This document shows, in pieces, positions 8,751-17,401 of a stretch of 64,000 nt of DNA (the first letter of the stretch is position 1; every line of letters starts with the position of its first letter). The notes under the pieces were generated by a model. The model searched no databases. It had not been told where the DNA came from and worked only from the letters and a program-made list of their open reading frames with translations. This DNA comes from Ignavibacteria bacterium. GTDB taxonomy: Bacteria; Bacteroidota; Ignavibacteria; Tepidaquicellales; Tepidaquicellaceae. A program made the position numbers and the translations under genes. The stretch spans positions 1-64,000 of the forward strand of contig JADJWZ010000011.1 of the NCBI GenBank assembly GCA_016716125.1. The letters are read 5' to 3'.

Positions 8751-9392
8751 ATGATTAAATCAAAGCTACCTAAATTAATGCCCGTTTTATTGTTTATTTT
8801 TTCCGTGACAATATTAATGGGATGTTCCAGTTCAAGGGAGTTAGCGGAAGACAGAGATGGATCGGGTAACAAGAAAAATGCTAATGGAAATAACTCTACA
8901 GAAGTTGCATCCACCAGCAGTTTAACTGAAAAAACCACCATCAATAAAGAAAATCTCGAAGCTATTTCCAGCAGTCTTGCAGGTTTTTTAACAAGTCCGG
9001 AATTTTCAGGAAGTTTAGATAAAGATGAAGTCATGTATAAAGTCATCGAATATCTAAACACGCCTTATTTATGGGGCGGTACTTCAAAAAGAGGTATAGA
9101 CTGTTCTGCATTTATTCAGACAGTTGTATATCAGGCGCTCGGAGTTTCATTACCGAGGACATCATTTGAGCAGTCAAATGTAGGCGAGCCGGTGGAAAGG
9201 GATGAGCTTAAATTCGGCGACCTTGTTTTCTTTGATACAATGAGAAAAGGAAGAGTTTCTCACGTAGGAATGTATCTCGGTAACGGATACTTCACACACT
9301 CAGGTTCAAAAGCCGGTGTTTCAGTGGCGTCACTTGACAATGAATTTTATGCCAGAACATATCTGAAAGCAAGAAGAGTAACGGAAGATTAA
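8751..9392 (+). CDS. NlpC/P60 family peptidoglycan endopeptidase lipoprotein
   Basis: 213 residues. Lipobox LMGC (Cys25) follows a hydrophobic signal, then comes a Ser/Asn-rich linker (26-65). The NlpC/P60 domain covers about 95-210. Catalytic Cys118 is in 'RGIDCSAF' and His171 in 'RVSHVGMYLGNG'; a third polar residue is probably His183 in 'FTHSG'. The family cleaves gamma-D-Glu to diamino acid bonds in murein stem peptides. It is followed by a strong terminator and the permease genes, and preceded by peptide-binding lipoproteins. Coupling of murein peptide release to uptake is a reasonable inference. Confidence 0.9.
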   Translation: MIKSKLPKLMPVLLFIFSVTILMGCSSSRELAEDRDGSGNKKNANGNNSTEVASTSSLTEKTTINKENLEAISSSLAGFLTSPEFSGSLDKDEVMYKVIEYLNTPYLWGGTSKRGIDCSAFIQTVVYQALGVSLPRTSFEQSNVGEPVERDELKFGDLVFFDTMRKGRVSHVGMYLGNGYFTHSGSKAGVSVASLDNEFYARTYLKARRVTED

Positions 9393-9418
9393 TTCAAATG
9401 AATTAAGAATTTTCATAT

Positions 9419-9453
9419 CCCGGAATCCGAATAAATTGGATTCCGGGTTTTTT
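9419..9453 (+). terminator. Rho-independent terminator after the NlpC/P60 gene
   Basis: A perfect 10-bp stem, CCCGGAATCC (9419-9428) with GGATTCCGGG (9438-9447), is followed by six T residues. Confidence 0.85.
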
Positions 9454-9491
9454 ATTATCTAAGTATCTCTGTTTAAACCGAATTAATTATC

Positions 9492-10418
9492 ATGTCGGCA
9501 TTTGTTATAAGAAATTTCTTTTACTCTATTGTAATTATAATCGGGGTCCTCACAGTTACTTTTTGCCTGCTCTATATTATACCGGGTGATCCGGCGAGAA
9601 TGATGCTGGGTCAGAGAGCTGATGTAGCATCTGTAGAATCAGTAAGAGAGGAACTCGGATTAAACAAACCCATCTATATTCAATATTTTAAATTTATGAC
9701 CAACGCTTTTCAGGGAGACCTGGGAAGATCTTATGCAACCAACAGGGAAGTAGTAAAGACAATTCTGGATAAGCTGCCTGCAACGGCTTTGCTTTCATTC
9801 AGCGCATTATTTATTTCTTCAATTCTCGGAATACTTATCGGAATAATTTCCGCAGTAAAACAGTATACATGGCTTGACAACTTTTCAATGGTATTTGCAT
9901 TAATCGGCATTTCATTTCCTTCATTTGCCTTCGGTTTAATAATGGCTCTTGTATTCGGACATCTGCTTAAATGGTTTCCGATATCAGGTTATGTCAATGA
10001 CGGTTTACAGTATTTAGTTCTGCCGATGCTGACTCTTGCTTTACGTCCTATGGCAATTACCGCAAGGATCACACGTTCATCTATGATGGATGTAATGAGT
10101 CAGGATTATGTAAGAACTGCAAAGGCAAAGGGACTCAGCTCGGGTAAAGTAATATTCAAACATACTTTAAGAAACGCTTTGAATCCTGTAGTTACTACAA
10201 TCAGCGCATCACTGGCGGCTACTCTCGGCGGCGTTCTCTTTATTGAATATATTTTTAACTGGCCGGGGATCGGACTGCTTGCTATAGATGCAATTTTCAA
10301 ACTTGACTTCCCGATGATACAGGGCACGGTCTTATTCAGCGCAATCGTTTTTGTAGTAATAAATTTCTTTGTAGATATTGTATATGCAATGCTTGATCCG
10401 AAAGTAAAATTATCATAA
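9492..10418 (+). CDS. oppB: Oligopeptide ABC transporter permease (OppB/DppB type)
   Basis: 308 residues with the N-terminal transmembrane segment and 'VTFCLLYIIPGDPARMMLG' characteristic of OppB/DppB, five or six further membrane segments, and the EAA loop 'TARITRSSMMDVMSQDYVRTAKAKGLS' near 195-222, which contacts the ATPase. Eight bases separate it from the next permease gene, so they are co-transcribed. It forms the inner-membrane channel with the 10427 product. Confidence 0.92.
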   Translation: MSAFVIRNFFYSIVIIIGVLTVTFCLLYIIPGDPARMMLGQRADVASVESVREELGLNKPIYIQYFKFMTNAFQGDLGRSYATNREVVKTILDKLPATALLSFSALFISSILGILIGIISAVKQYTWLDNFSMVFALIGISFPSFAFGLIMALVFGHLLKWFPISGYVNDGLQYLVLPMLTLALRPMAITARITRSSMMDVMSQDYVRTAKAKGLSSGKVIFKHTLRNALNPVVTTISASLAATLGGVLFIEYIFNWPGIGLLAIDAIFKLDFPMIQGTVLFSAIVFVVINFFVDIVYAMLDPKVKLS

Positions 10419-10426
10419 CGGTTTAA

Positions 10427-11509
10427 ATGGAAGCTGAAACAGCAGTAGTTGCGGACAGTATTTTGCAGGAAGACAAGAGCAGATCGCTCTGGCATTATTC
10501 CTGGAAAAGACTTAAGAGGAACAAGCTCGCAATGGCGGGACTTGTAACTCTTACCATTCTGATTATAGTTGCTCTTACAGCACCTATAATTGCTCCGTTT
10601 GATCCAAATCAGCAGATACTCGAATATTCTGCTAAGGAAATATTTTTTAAAGGAACAGTGCTTGTTAAGAAAGATACGGATCCGGAATCTGACGAGACAT
10701 CTTATATCCCGGTAAAAAGATTGATAAGCGAATCAGGAAGTTCAGTAACGTATCTTGATTTCTCGGATGAAGAACTCACAATTAATAAAGATGAGATTGA
10801 AGAAACATCAGAAGGATGGACAAAGACGTTGAATTATTATCTCGGAACGGACAGATTCGGCAGGGATGTTTTAAGCCGACTCATTTACGGCAGCAGGGTG
10901 AGTTTAACAGTTGGACTTGTTTCAGAAAGCATTGCAATTTTCATTGGACTTATACTCGGTTCAATAGCCGGTTTTTTCAGAGGAAAGACTGACGCAGCCG
11001 TAATGTGGCTAGTGAATGTAATTTTTGCCTTTCCCGCAATTCTGCTTATCATAGCATTATCGGTAGTGCTCGGCAAGGGATTATGGCAGGCGTTTATTGC
11101 GATCGGACTTACGGGATGGGTTGATATAGCAAGGATAGTCAGGGGACAATTTTTTTCACTTCGTGAGACGGAGTTTGTAGAAGCGACAAAGGCGATCGGT
11201 TTTAATTCAGCAAGAGTGATAACCCGACACATACTGCCTAACTGCATGGGACCTGTAATTGTAACAGGAACAGTCGGACTTGCATCGGCAATTATTTTCG
11301 AAGCGAGTCTGAGCTTTTTAGGTCTGGGCGTACAGCCTCCGACAGCAAGCTGGGGTCAGATGATCTTCGACGGATATAAGTATATAGTAGTCGGAACAAA
11401 CTGGGGACTGGCGGTATTTCCTTCTCTTGCGATTATGATAACAGTATTTGCAGTCAACTTACTCGGTGACGGCCTGAGAGATGCTTTGGATCCAAAGTTA
11501 AAGCGTTAA
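10427..11509 (+). CDS. oppC: Oligopeptide ABC transporter permease (OppC/DppC type) with enlarged periplasmic loop
   Basis: 360 residues. The first membrane segment is at about 35-55, then a periplasmic region of roughly 70 residues rich in Asp/Glu/Ser, then the hallmark 'LGTDRFGRDVLSRLIYGSR'. The remaining membrane segments include an EAA loop 'RGQFFSLRETEFVEATKAIGF'. Typical OppC proteins are about 300 residues; the excess lies in the acidic loop before LGTD. The channel partner is the product of 9492. The loop may contact the binding lipoproteins, but that is inference. Confidence 0.9.
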   Translation: MEAETAVVADSILQEDKSRSLWHYSWKRLKRNKLAMAGLVTLTILIIVALTAPIIAPFDPNQQILEYSAKEIFFKGTVLVKKDTDPESDETSYIPVKRLISESGSSVTYLDFSDEELTINKDEIEETSEGWTKTLNYYLGTDRFGRDVLSRLIYGSRVSLTVGLVSESIAIFIGLILGSIAGFFRGKTDAAVMWLVNVIFAFPAILLIIALSVVLGKGLWQAFIAIGLTGWVDIARIVRGQFFSLRETEFVEATKAIGFNSARVITRHILPNCMGPVIVTGTVGLASAIIFEASLSFLGLGVQPPTASWGQMIFDGYKYIVVGTNWGLAVFPSLAIMITVFAVNLLGDGLRDALDPKLKR

Positions 11510-11519
11510 TTCAAATTTA

Positions 11520-11927
11520 TCAGTAGATCTTTTTCAGATGAAAAGAGATCTTCTTTGACCTTCCTTTACTATCGCCTTCAATTATTGCGGTTAATTCATT
11601 CTCACTTATTTTTTCATAAGTGATCTTCTGCGGGAAATCATGTTCAGGATTTTCAAATACAAATAAAGTATCATTTGATTTAGTCATTCTGAAAGATACC
11701 GGTCCGGTATTATGACTAACATCAGCAATATAACAGACACCGTCTTCTCCGCATACAATTGAAAGTTTTTCAGGATTGGATAATTCACCTTTACTTATAA
11801 AGTAAGCTTTGCCGGTTAATTTATTCTCACCGTCCGCCGACCATTCTTCATGATAGATACCGTTTCCCTGAATTCCTTCCCACTGACCTATCAGCCAGCT
11901 GAAATTATTAAAATCAAAATCTTCCAA
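11520..11927 (-). CDS. DUF6265 family protein
   Basis: 135 residues from a TTG start. 'FSWLIGQWEG' at the N-terminus and 'FENPEHDFPQKITYEKI' near the centre are features of the DUF6265 group, which looks like a small lipocalin-type beta barrel. No signal peptide is visible, so it is probably cytoplasmic. It is convergent with oppC and divergent from the MarR operon. Its role is not known. Confidence 0.65.
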   Translation of the reverse strand: MEDFDFNNFSWLIGQWEGIQGNGIYHEEWSADGENKLTGKAYFISKGELSNPEKLSIVCGEDGVCYIADVSHNTGPVSFRMTKSNDTLFVFENPEHDFPQKITYEKISENELTAIIEGDSKGRSKKISFHLKKIY

Positions 11928-11995
11928 ATCTTAATGTTAAATGTTAAATACAAAAATAGTAAATTCATTCACAAGAATAAACGAATGAATAATAC

Positions 11996-12049
11996 ATGTA
12001 TATACATAGAAATTGGCATTGACATAATATATGTATATACATATATTTG
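11996..12049 (+). promoter_or_regulatory. Promoter and paired palindromic operators of the MarR operon
   Basis: The 12-base perfect palindrome ATGTATATACAT occurs twice, at 11996-12007 and 12031-12042. Between them is TTGACA (12019-12024). Overlapping the end of the second copy is TATATTTG (12042-12049), a match to the Bacteroidota -7 element TAnnTTTG, six bases before the MarR ATG at 12055. Two copies of a dyad bracketing the promoter directly upstream of a MarR gene suggest autoregulation. Binding is inferred from position only. Confidence 0.6.
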
Positions 12050-12054
12050 TAACC

Positions 12055-12504
12055 ATGAGAATAGAAGATGAAATAAAACAGGAGAAATTCAGTTCGGAAT
12101 ATACAAAGCTTTTAATTAATCTTGTATATACCGGAAACAGGATCAGCTTTAAGACAAATGAAATTTTAAAAGAAAAAAATCTAACGCTGCAGCAGTACAA
12201 TGTACTGAGGATATTGAGGGGACAGCATCCGAATCCTGCGACTGTAAATATGATAATCGACAGGATGCTTGATAAGATGTCAAATGCGTCGAGAATTGTT
12301 GATAAGCTGGAGTTAAAGAAGCTTGCTCAGAGAACAATGAATAAGGAAGATAAGAGATGCGCAGATGTTCATATAACGTCAAAAGGACTTGATCTTCTTC
12401 TTGAGCTTGATGAAAAAGTTAAAGTGAATGAAAGAAGCGTTATACATCTGACTTTAAAAGAAGTAAAAACATTAAACGATCTTTTAGATAAACTAAGAGG
12501 ATAA
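12055..12504 (+). CDS. MarR family transcriptional regulator
   Basis: 149 residues from the ATG at 12055. An in-frame ATG at 12031 exists but falls inside the operator and promoter, so 12055 is preferred. The winged-helix core is seen: 'NVLRILRGQ', recognition region 'IDRMLDKMSNASRIVDKLELKKLAQRTMNKEDKRCADVHITSKGLDLL'. MarR proteins usually repress divergent or downstream stress genes and release DNA on binding phenolics or on oxidation. No conserved redox Cys is evident (the only Cys is in 'EDKRCADV'). It heads an operon with YceI, pirin and quinone/flavin-linked genes. Confidence 0.9.
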   Translation: MRIEDEIKQEKFSSEYTKLLINLVYTGNRISFKTNEILKEKNLTLQQYNVLRILRGQHPNPATVNMIIDRMLDKMSNASRIVDKLELKKLAQRTMNKEDKRCADVHITSKGLDLLLELDEKVKVNERSVIHLTLKEVKTLNDLLDKLRG

Positions 12505-12528
12505 TTTTAACAAACTAAATAAATAAAA

Positions 12529-13212
12529 ATGAAAACATTAAAAAAATCAAAAGGCTACTTACTGATCTTATTAACATTTGCAGTATTAGCAGGCTGCGCT
12601 GAATCAGAAAAAAAAGAAGCTGCAGGCAGGATTGATGAAAATGAAACAAAAACAGAAAATGTAACAAAGAATACTTCAACTACTGCAAAAGGTGAAAAAA
12701 AGCAAATCGCTTTACAGGACAGTAAGCTTGAATGGATCGGAAGCAAAGTAACCGGAAAGCATAACGGGACAGTCAGCATAACCGGGGGTGAATTATTTGT
12801 TGATAATAATGAAGTTACCGGCGGAAGTTTCGAAATTGACTTTAACACAATTACTGTTCTGGATGTCGAAGACGCTGAATCAAACGGGAAGCTGACAGGT
12901 CATCTTAAGTCTGATGATTTCTTTTCCGCTGAGAAACATCCTAATGGCAAATTCATTATAAAATCTGTAAGTAATACGGGCGGTAACCAATACAACGTTA
13001 CAGGTGATATGATTATCAAAGGAATTACAAATGAAATATCATTTCCCGCTACAATAGTAACGAATGAAGGTAAAGTCACAGCAAACGCAGATTTTAATAT
13101 TGACAGGACTAAATGGGATATAAAATTCAGATCGGGTAAGTTTTTTGAAAACCTCGGTGATAAAATGATAAGTGACGAATTTAATATTAAATTTGAAATT
13201 AAAACTTTATAA
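12529..13212 (+). CDS. YceI family lipid-binding lipoprotein
   Basis: 227 residues. Lipobox LAGC follows a hydrophobic signal, then a Lys/Glu/Asn/Thr-rich linker, and from about 65 the YceI domain ('SKLEWIGSKVTGKHNGTVSITGGELFVD', 'LTGHLKSDDFFSAEKHPNGKFIIKSV', 'FNIDRTKWDIKFRSGKFF'). YceI proteins are lipocalin-like barrels that bind isoprenoids such as polyprenyl quinone precursors. It is 24 bp after the MarR gene and 2 bp before the pirin gene. Confidence 0.92.
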   Translation: MKTLKKSKGYLLILLTFAVLAGCAESEKKEAAGRIDENETKTENVTKNTSTTAKGEKKQIALQDSKLEWIGSKVTGKHNGTVSITGGELFVDNNEVTGGSFEIDFNTITVLDVEDAESNGKLTGHLKSDDFFSAEKHPNGKFIIKSVSNTGGNQYNVTGDMIIKGITNEISFPATIVTNEGKVTANADFNIDRTKWDIKFRSGKFFENLGDKMISDEFNIKFEIKTL

Positions 13213-13214
13213 AA

Positions 13215-13925
13215 ATGAAAAAAAGAATTTTCAAATCCGGTGACAGAGGAAAGGCGGATCACGGCTGGCTGATCGCCAGACATTCATTCAGCTTTGCAAA
13301 TTATTATGATCCTGAAAAAATCCGATTCGGTACTCTGAGAGTTCTGAATGATGATATTGTAAAGCCTTCGCAGGGATTCGGAAAACATCCTCATGACAAT
13401 ATGGAGATCGTAACTATACCATTAAAAGGGGAGCTGGCGCATGAAGACAGTACAGGAAATAAAGAAGTGATATATGCGAATGAAGTTCAGATAATGTCTG
13501 CGGGCAGCGGTCTGACACATTCAGAATTCAATAATTCAGAAACAGAAGAAGTAAATCTTCTTCAGATATGGGTATTTCCGAAAGTTAAAGATATTACGCC
13601 GAGGTATGATCAGAAGAAATTTAATGCGGAAGAGAGACACAATATTATTCAGACAATTGTATCTCCTGTAGAAAATGAAAATACTCTTTGGATAAATCAG
13701 AATGCATACTTTTCATTATCTGATGTGGACAAGGATCTTATAATTAATTATGAAATAAAATCCAAAGGCAACGGAATATATATATTTTTAATTGATGGCA
13801 GAGTTGAGATTGACGAAGTGATATTGGATAAAAGAGATGCAGCCGGAATTGAAGGAGCTGATGCTGTTGAAGTGAAAGCTCTTGAAAACAGCAGGCTGCT
13901 TTTTATTGAAGTTCCGATGAGTTAA
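13215..13925 (+). CDS. Pirin family protein
   Basis: 236 residues of the bicupin pirin family. The N-terminal cupin has 'RHSFSFANYYDPEKIRFGTLRVLNDD' and metal ligands in 'FGKHPHDNMEIVTIPLKGELAHEDS' plus a His in 'SAGSGLTHSEFN'. The C-terminal cupin is less conserved, as usual. Members are Fe-dependent and some have quercetin dioxygenase activity. It is cytoplasmic and part of the MarR operon, suggesting a response to redox-active aromatic compounds. Confidence 0.92.
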   Translation: MKKRIFKSGDRGKADHGWLIARHSFSFANYYDPEKIRFGTLRVLNDDIVKPSQGFGKHPHDNMEIVTIPLKGELAHEDSTGNKEVIYANEVQIMSAGSGLTHSEFNNSETEEVNLLQIWVFPKVKDITPRYDQKKFNAEERHNIIQTIVSPVENENTLWINQNAYFSLSDVDKDLIINYEIKSKGNGIYIFLIDGRVEIDEVILDKRDAAGIEGADAVEVKALENSRLLFIEVPMS

Positions 13926-13965
13926 ATAAGTGACATAAACTTTTTGATAACTGATATTAAATAAA

Positions 13966-14526
13966 ATGAATAAAATAAAAGTACTGGGAATATCCGGAAG
14001 TTTGAGAGAAAGTTCGTTTAACACTGCATTATTAAAATCTTCTATTGAACATTCAAAGAAATATTTGAATATTGATATTTATGATATCAGCAGAATCCCA
14101 TTATATAATCATGATATTGAAAAAAAAGGAATACCTGAATCAGTTATTAAATTTAAATCTGCAATTGCATCAAGTGATTCACTTCTGTTTGCATTACCAG
14201 AATACAATTCATCGGTAACAGGAGTTTTAAAAAATGCAATTGACTGGGCTTCGAGAGCCGAATCGCCTTTGAACGGCAAGCCCTGCGCCATAATGGGAGC
14301 TTCAGGCGGATTATCCGGAACTGCAGGAGCTCAGTCACACTTCAGGCAGATTGCTTCTTCAGTAAATATGATCTGCATGAACGTTCCGAAATTTCAAATG
14401 AGAAGAAGCAAAAGTTTATTTGATGAAAATAATATACTCACAGATCAGACTACAATTGAACATCTGAATAAATTTCTGAAAGCGTTTGAAGATTGGACAT
14501 TAAATTGTATAAATAAAAAAAATTAA
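13966..14526 (+). CDS. NADPH-dependent FMN reductase family protein
   Basis: 186 residues with the flavodoxin-like FMN_red fold: phosphate loop 'GISGSLRESSFNTALL' at about 8-23, 'LFALPEYNSSVTGVLKNAIDWASR' at 72-95, and 'GKPCAIMGASGGLSGTAGAQ' near 103-122. Relatives reduce quinones, azo dyes or chromate using FMN. One base separates it from the next gene. The operon context favours quinone detoxification. Confidence 0.9.
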   Translation: MNKIKVLGISGSLRESSFNTALLKSSIEHSKKYLNIDIYDISRIPLYNHDIEKKGIPESVIKFKSAIASSDSLLFALPEYNSSVTGVLKNAIDWASRAESPLNGKPCAIMGASGGLSGTAGAQSHFRQIASSVNMICMNVPKFQMRRSKSLFDENNILTDQTTIEHLNKFLKAFEDWTLNCINKKN

Positions 14527-14527
14527 T

Positions 14528-15236
14528 ATGAAAATACTTTATATTTATCCTCATCCTGATGATGAATCATTCGGACCTGCACATGTAATGTCAAAACAGT
14601 TAAGGGAAGGTCATGAAGTTTACCTCCTGACTCTGACAAAAGGCGGAGCTACGAAACAAAGATTTAAGTACGATCTATCAGTAGAAGAAATGGGAGAAGT
14701 GAGACTCAAAGAAATGCTCGAAGTGGAAAAGGTTCTCGGACTTTCCAGGAATGACGGTTTTAGATCTTGCGGACAGCGGATTAAAAGAAATGGATCCTGA
14801 AATTATTGAGAAAGTAATTGAAGATGAAATCATGAAAATAAAACCGGATGTAGTCGTAACATATCCTGTTCACGGTATCAGCGGATTTCATGATCATTTA
14901 ATTACACATGCAGTTGTAAAATCAGTTTACTGCAGATTAAGAAAGGACAATGATTTTCTTAAAAGACTTGCATTTCATACTTTATCGAAAGATGATACTG
15001 AGGGTGAATTCATGTTCAGATTAAGTAATTCTACGGATGAAGAAATAGACTGCATTGTTGAAGTTGAAGATTCTGACATAAAAAAATCAATGGATGCGCT
15101 TGACTGTTATGTAACATTTAAAGAGACTATTGATAAATCAGGAATAAGGAATAAAATTAAGAACAAAGTTTATTTCGAAATATTTCAGGAAGATCACAAA
15201 CCATATTTAGCAAACATATTTGAAAAACTAAAATAA
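14528..15236 (+). pseudogene. PIG-L family deacetylase, broken by a +1 frameshift
   Basis: The first frame (14528-14800) gives the zinc motif 'YPHPDDESFGPAHVM' through 'MLEVEKVLGLSR'. The family resemblance then continues in another frame from about 14751 ('TVLDLADSGLKEMDPEIIEK...PVHGISGFHDHLITHAVV') to the TAA at 15234-15236. Joining them near 14745-14752 gives a normal length of about 235 residues with both metal-binding parts (PHPDDE, and His in 'HDHLITH'). One base is in excess, or two are missing. Family members remove acetyl groups from GlcNAc-linked substrates such as bacillithiol precursors. It may be a true pseudogene or a sequence error. Confidence 0.8.
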
Positions 15237-15242
15237 ATTAAA

Positions 15243-16091
15243 ATGGAAAAAGCAGGAAAAAAGATATTAGTAACAGGAGCGACCGGACTACAGGGCGGCG
15301 CTGCAGCAAAATACTTAATAAAAAACGGATGGGAGACATCGGCGCTTGTAAGAGATCCGGAAAAAGATACAGCAAAGAAACTTGCAGAGTCAGGAGTTAC
15401 GCTAATAAAGGGAGATATGAATGATAAAGAATCTCTGAAAAAAGCAATGGAAGGAATTTACGGAGTGTTCAGCGTGCAGAATTTCTGGGAGCATGGATAT
15501 GACGGCGAACTTTCACAGGGGAAAAATTTAATTGATGCAGCTAAGGACGCGGGTGTAAAGCATTTTGTTTATTCATCTGTCGACGGCGCCGAGAGAAATA
15601 CAGGACTTCCGCATTTTGAAGTGAAAAATGTTATTGAGAAATATCTTCTCGAGAGCGGAATTACTTACACGATATTGAGACCGGTATTTTTTATGGATAA
15701 TTTTAATTCATGGTTCGTACCTGCAGAGCAGGACGGAAAGTTTGTTATTTCCATGTCGATGAAGAAGGACATAAAGTTACAGATGGTAGCTACTGATGAC
15801 ATTGGAAGAATTACTGAAATTGTATTTAATGATCCTGAAAAATATACAGGAAAGGCGATCGCGCTGGCCGGAGATGAACTTACAATTCCTGATGCCGCAA
15901 AAATTTATTCTGAAGTAAAAGGCAGTGAATATGTATATAATGAACTTGATGTAGAAACTGTAAAATCACAGAATAAAGAAGTCGGGGAAATGTTTCAGTG
16001 GTTTATGGATAAAGGTTATACGGCTGACATCAATGATCTGAAAAGCAGATTCGGCGGAGTCACTGATTTCAAAACCTGGCTGAAAGGCTGA
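15243..16091 (+). CDS. NmrA-like NAD(P)-binding protein
   Basis: 282 residues of the atypical short-chain dehydrogenase type. The Rossmann motif is 'ILVTGATGLQGGAAAKYLI' at 8-26, followed by 'VRDPEKD', 'GVFSVQNFWEHG' and 'VKHFVYSSVDGAERNTGLPHFEVKNVIEKYL'. NmrA-like proteins either sense NAD(P) redox state or reduce quinones. It is the last gene of the MarR operon, with a terminator 30 bp after the stop. Confidence 0.9.
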   Translation: MEKAGKKILVTGATGLQGGAAAKYLIKNGWETSALVRDPEKDTAKKLAESGVTLIKGDMNDKESLKKAMEGIYGVFSVQNFWEHGYDGELSQGKNLIDAAKDAGVKHFVYSSVDGAERNTGLPHFEVKNVIEKYLLESGITYTILRPVFFMDNFNSWFVPAEQDGKFVISMSMKKDIKLQMVATDDIGRITEIVFNDPEKYTGKAIALAGDELTIPDAAKIYSEVKGSEYVYNELDVETVKSQNKEVGEMFQWFMDKGYTADINDLKSRFGGVTDFKTWLKG

Positions 16092-16121
16092 TACAGAACT
16101 TTATAAATATCATTGATCTAA

Positions 16122-16150
16122 ATACCGGTTAACGCCGGTATTTTTTTTTA
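16122..16150 (+). terminator. Terminator of the MarR operon
   Basis: Stem ATACCGG (16122-16128) with CCGGTAT (16135-16141) is followed by nine T residues. The convergent gene on the minus strand ends at 16151. Confidence 0.8.
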
Positions 16151-17314
16151 TTATAAATCTCCTGTAACCTTTTCACAACCTGTAAACAAAGCATATTCTT
16201 TTATCCTGTTATTTAATTCACGTATAGATTTTTTTGATATTTTCATATTTGATTCCGGATAAAATTTATTGATGATCAGCGTCTTATTCTTTCTGTCAGA
16301 TTTTAAGTCTATCCTGCCTATGAAAATATTTCTATACAGTACGGGTAAAGAAAAGTAACCGAATTTTCTTTTATAATGGGGGAGATAGCATTCGAGCTGA
16401 TAATCGAAATCAAATAAAAATTTTATTCTCTTTCGCTGGATTATTAAATTATCAAACGGCGAAAGAATATTAATTTCAGATTTATCCGGAATATACATTT
16501 CCAGATATTCCGGCAGAATGTAATATGTCCGATCAACAATTCCTTTTACTGAAATTGCCATAATTTTTTTTCCCTCAATAAGCTGTGAAAAGAATTTATC
16601 AAAACTTTTTTTATTGTATCTCCTGAGATATGTAATTTCATTCTTAGCTGCAATACCGTTTGCATACAGGAAAGACAATATAAGATGCTTGTGATATTGT
16701 TCATCTGTCGGGTATGAAACGTCAATATCTGAAGGGAGTACTCTTTCTGTAAGATCATATACTTTTTGAAAATTAATTCTTTTCTGTACCATGAGTTCTC
16801 CGGAAAAAAATAAAAACTCAAGAGCTTCTTTTGAAGGCTTTCTGTTCCACCATCCTGAGTCACCGGTTTTCTTATCTTCAAAATCACGGGACATAAGCGG
16901 ACCTTCAGAAGTAATTCTATTGAGAACAAGCTTTAGCAGCCGCTTGTTTTCCTTTTTGAAATTTTTATATTTATCGGAGTAATATTTTTTGAAGATCAAA
17001 GAATATCTGAAATCTTTAACTGGCAGAATAGCTGCAGCATGACTCCAGTATTCGAAAACTTTTTTTTCTTTGAAAAGCTCATTAACAGAATCAGCAGTGA
17101 ATCTGTCTGACCTTGACCAGAGAATATGATTCACTGATCTTTCAGTAACGGATATAGTATCTATTTGTATATATCCCAAACGCGATATCACTTCATGAAT
17201 ATTATCTTTATCGTTATTTCTTTCTGGATTGAGCAGCATCTGACTCCGGAGTATGATTGCTCTTGCAGTATTTTTATCTATGACAGGGATTTTAGACGGC
17301 GGTGAATGTTTCAA
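16151..17314 (-). CDS. AlkZ/YcaQ-like DNA glycosylase (HTH_42, winged-helix family)
   Basis: 387 residues from a TTG start. The N-terminal winged-helix region has 'TARAIILRSQMLL' and 'VISRLGYIQIDTISVTERSVNHILWSRSDRF'. The Q50-I51-D52 triad matches the Q-x-D/Q catalytic motif described for AlkZ-like glycosylases, which unhook interstrand crosslinks or remove bulky alkylated bases. Later features are 'FEYWSHAAAILPV' and 'ILSPFDNLIIQRKRIKFLFDFDYQLECYLP' at about 290-320, both family-typical. It stands alone between the MarR operon and a MerR regulator. Confidence 0.85.
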   Translation of the reverse strand: MKHSPPSKIPVIDKNTARAIILRSQMLLNPERNNDKDNIHEVISRLGYIQIDTISVTERSVNHILWSRSDRFTADSVNELFKEKKVFEYWSHAAAILPVKDFRYSLIFKKYYSDKYKNFKKENKRLLKLVLNRITSEGPLMSRDFEDKKTGDSGWWNRKPSKEALEFLFFSGELMVQKRINFQKVYDLTERVLPSDIDVSYPTDEQYHKHLILSFLYANGIAAKNEITYLRRYNKKSFDKFFSQLIEGKKIMAISVKGIVDRTYYILPEYLEMYIPDKSEINILSPFDNLIIQRKRIKFLFDFDYQLECYLPHYKRKFGYFSLPVLYRNIFIGRIDLKSDRKNKTLIINKFYPESNMKISKKSIRELNNRIKEYALFTGCEKVTGDL

Positions 17315-17401
17315 TTGAAATTAATTTGAACAGGTAAAATAATATGCATCAAAGATATTACGCTGAACAATAAAGTTTTAAGTATAATATCTTTAATGCA
17401 G

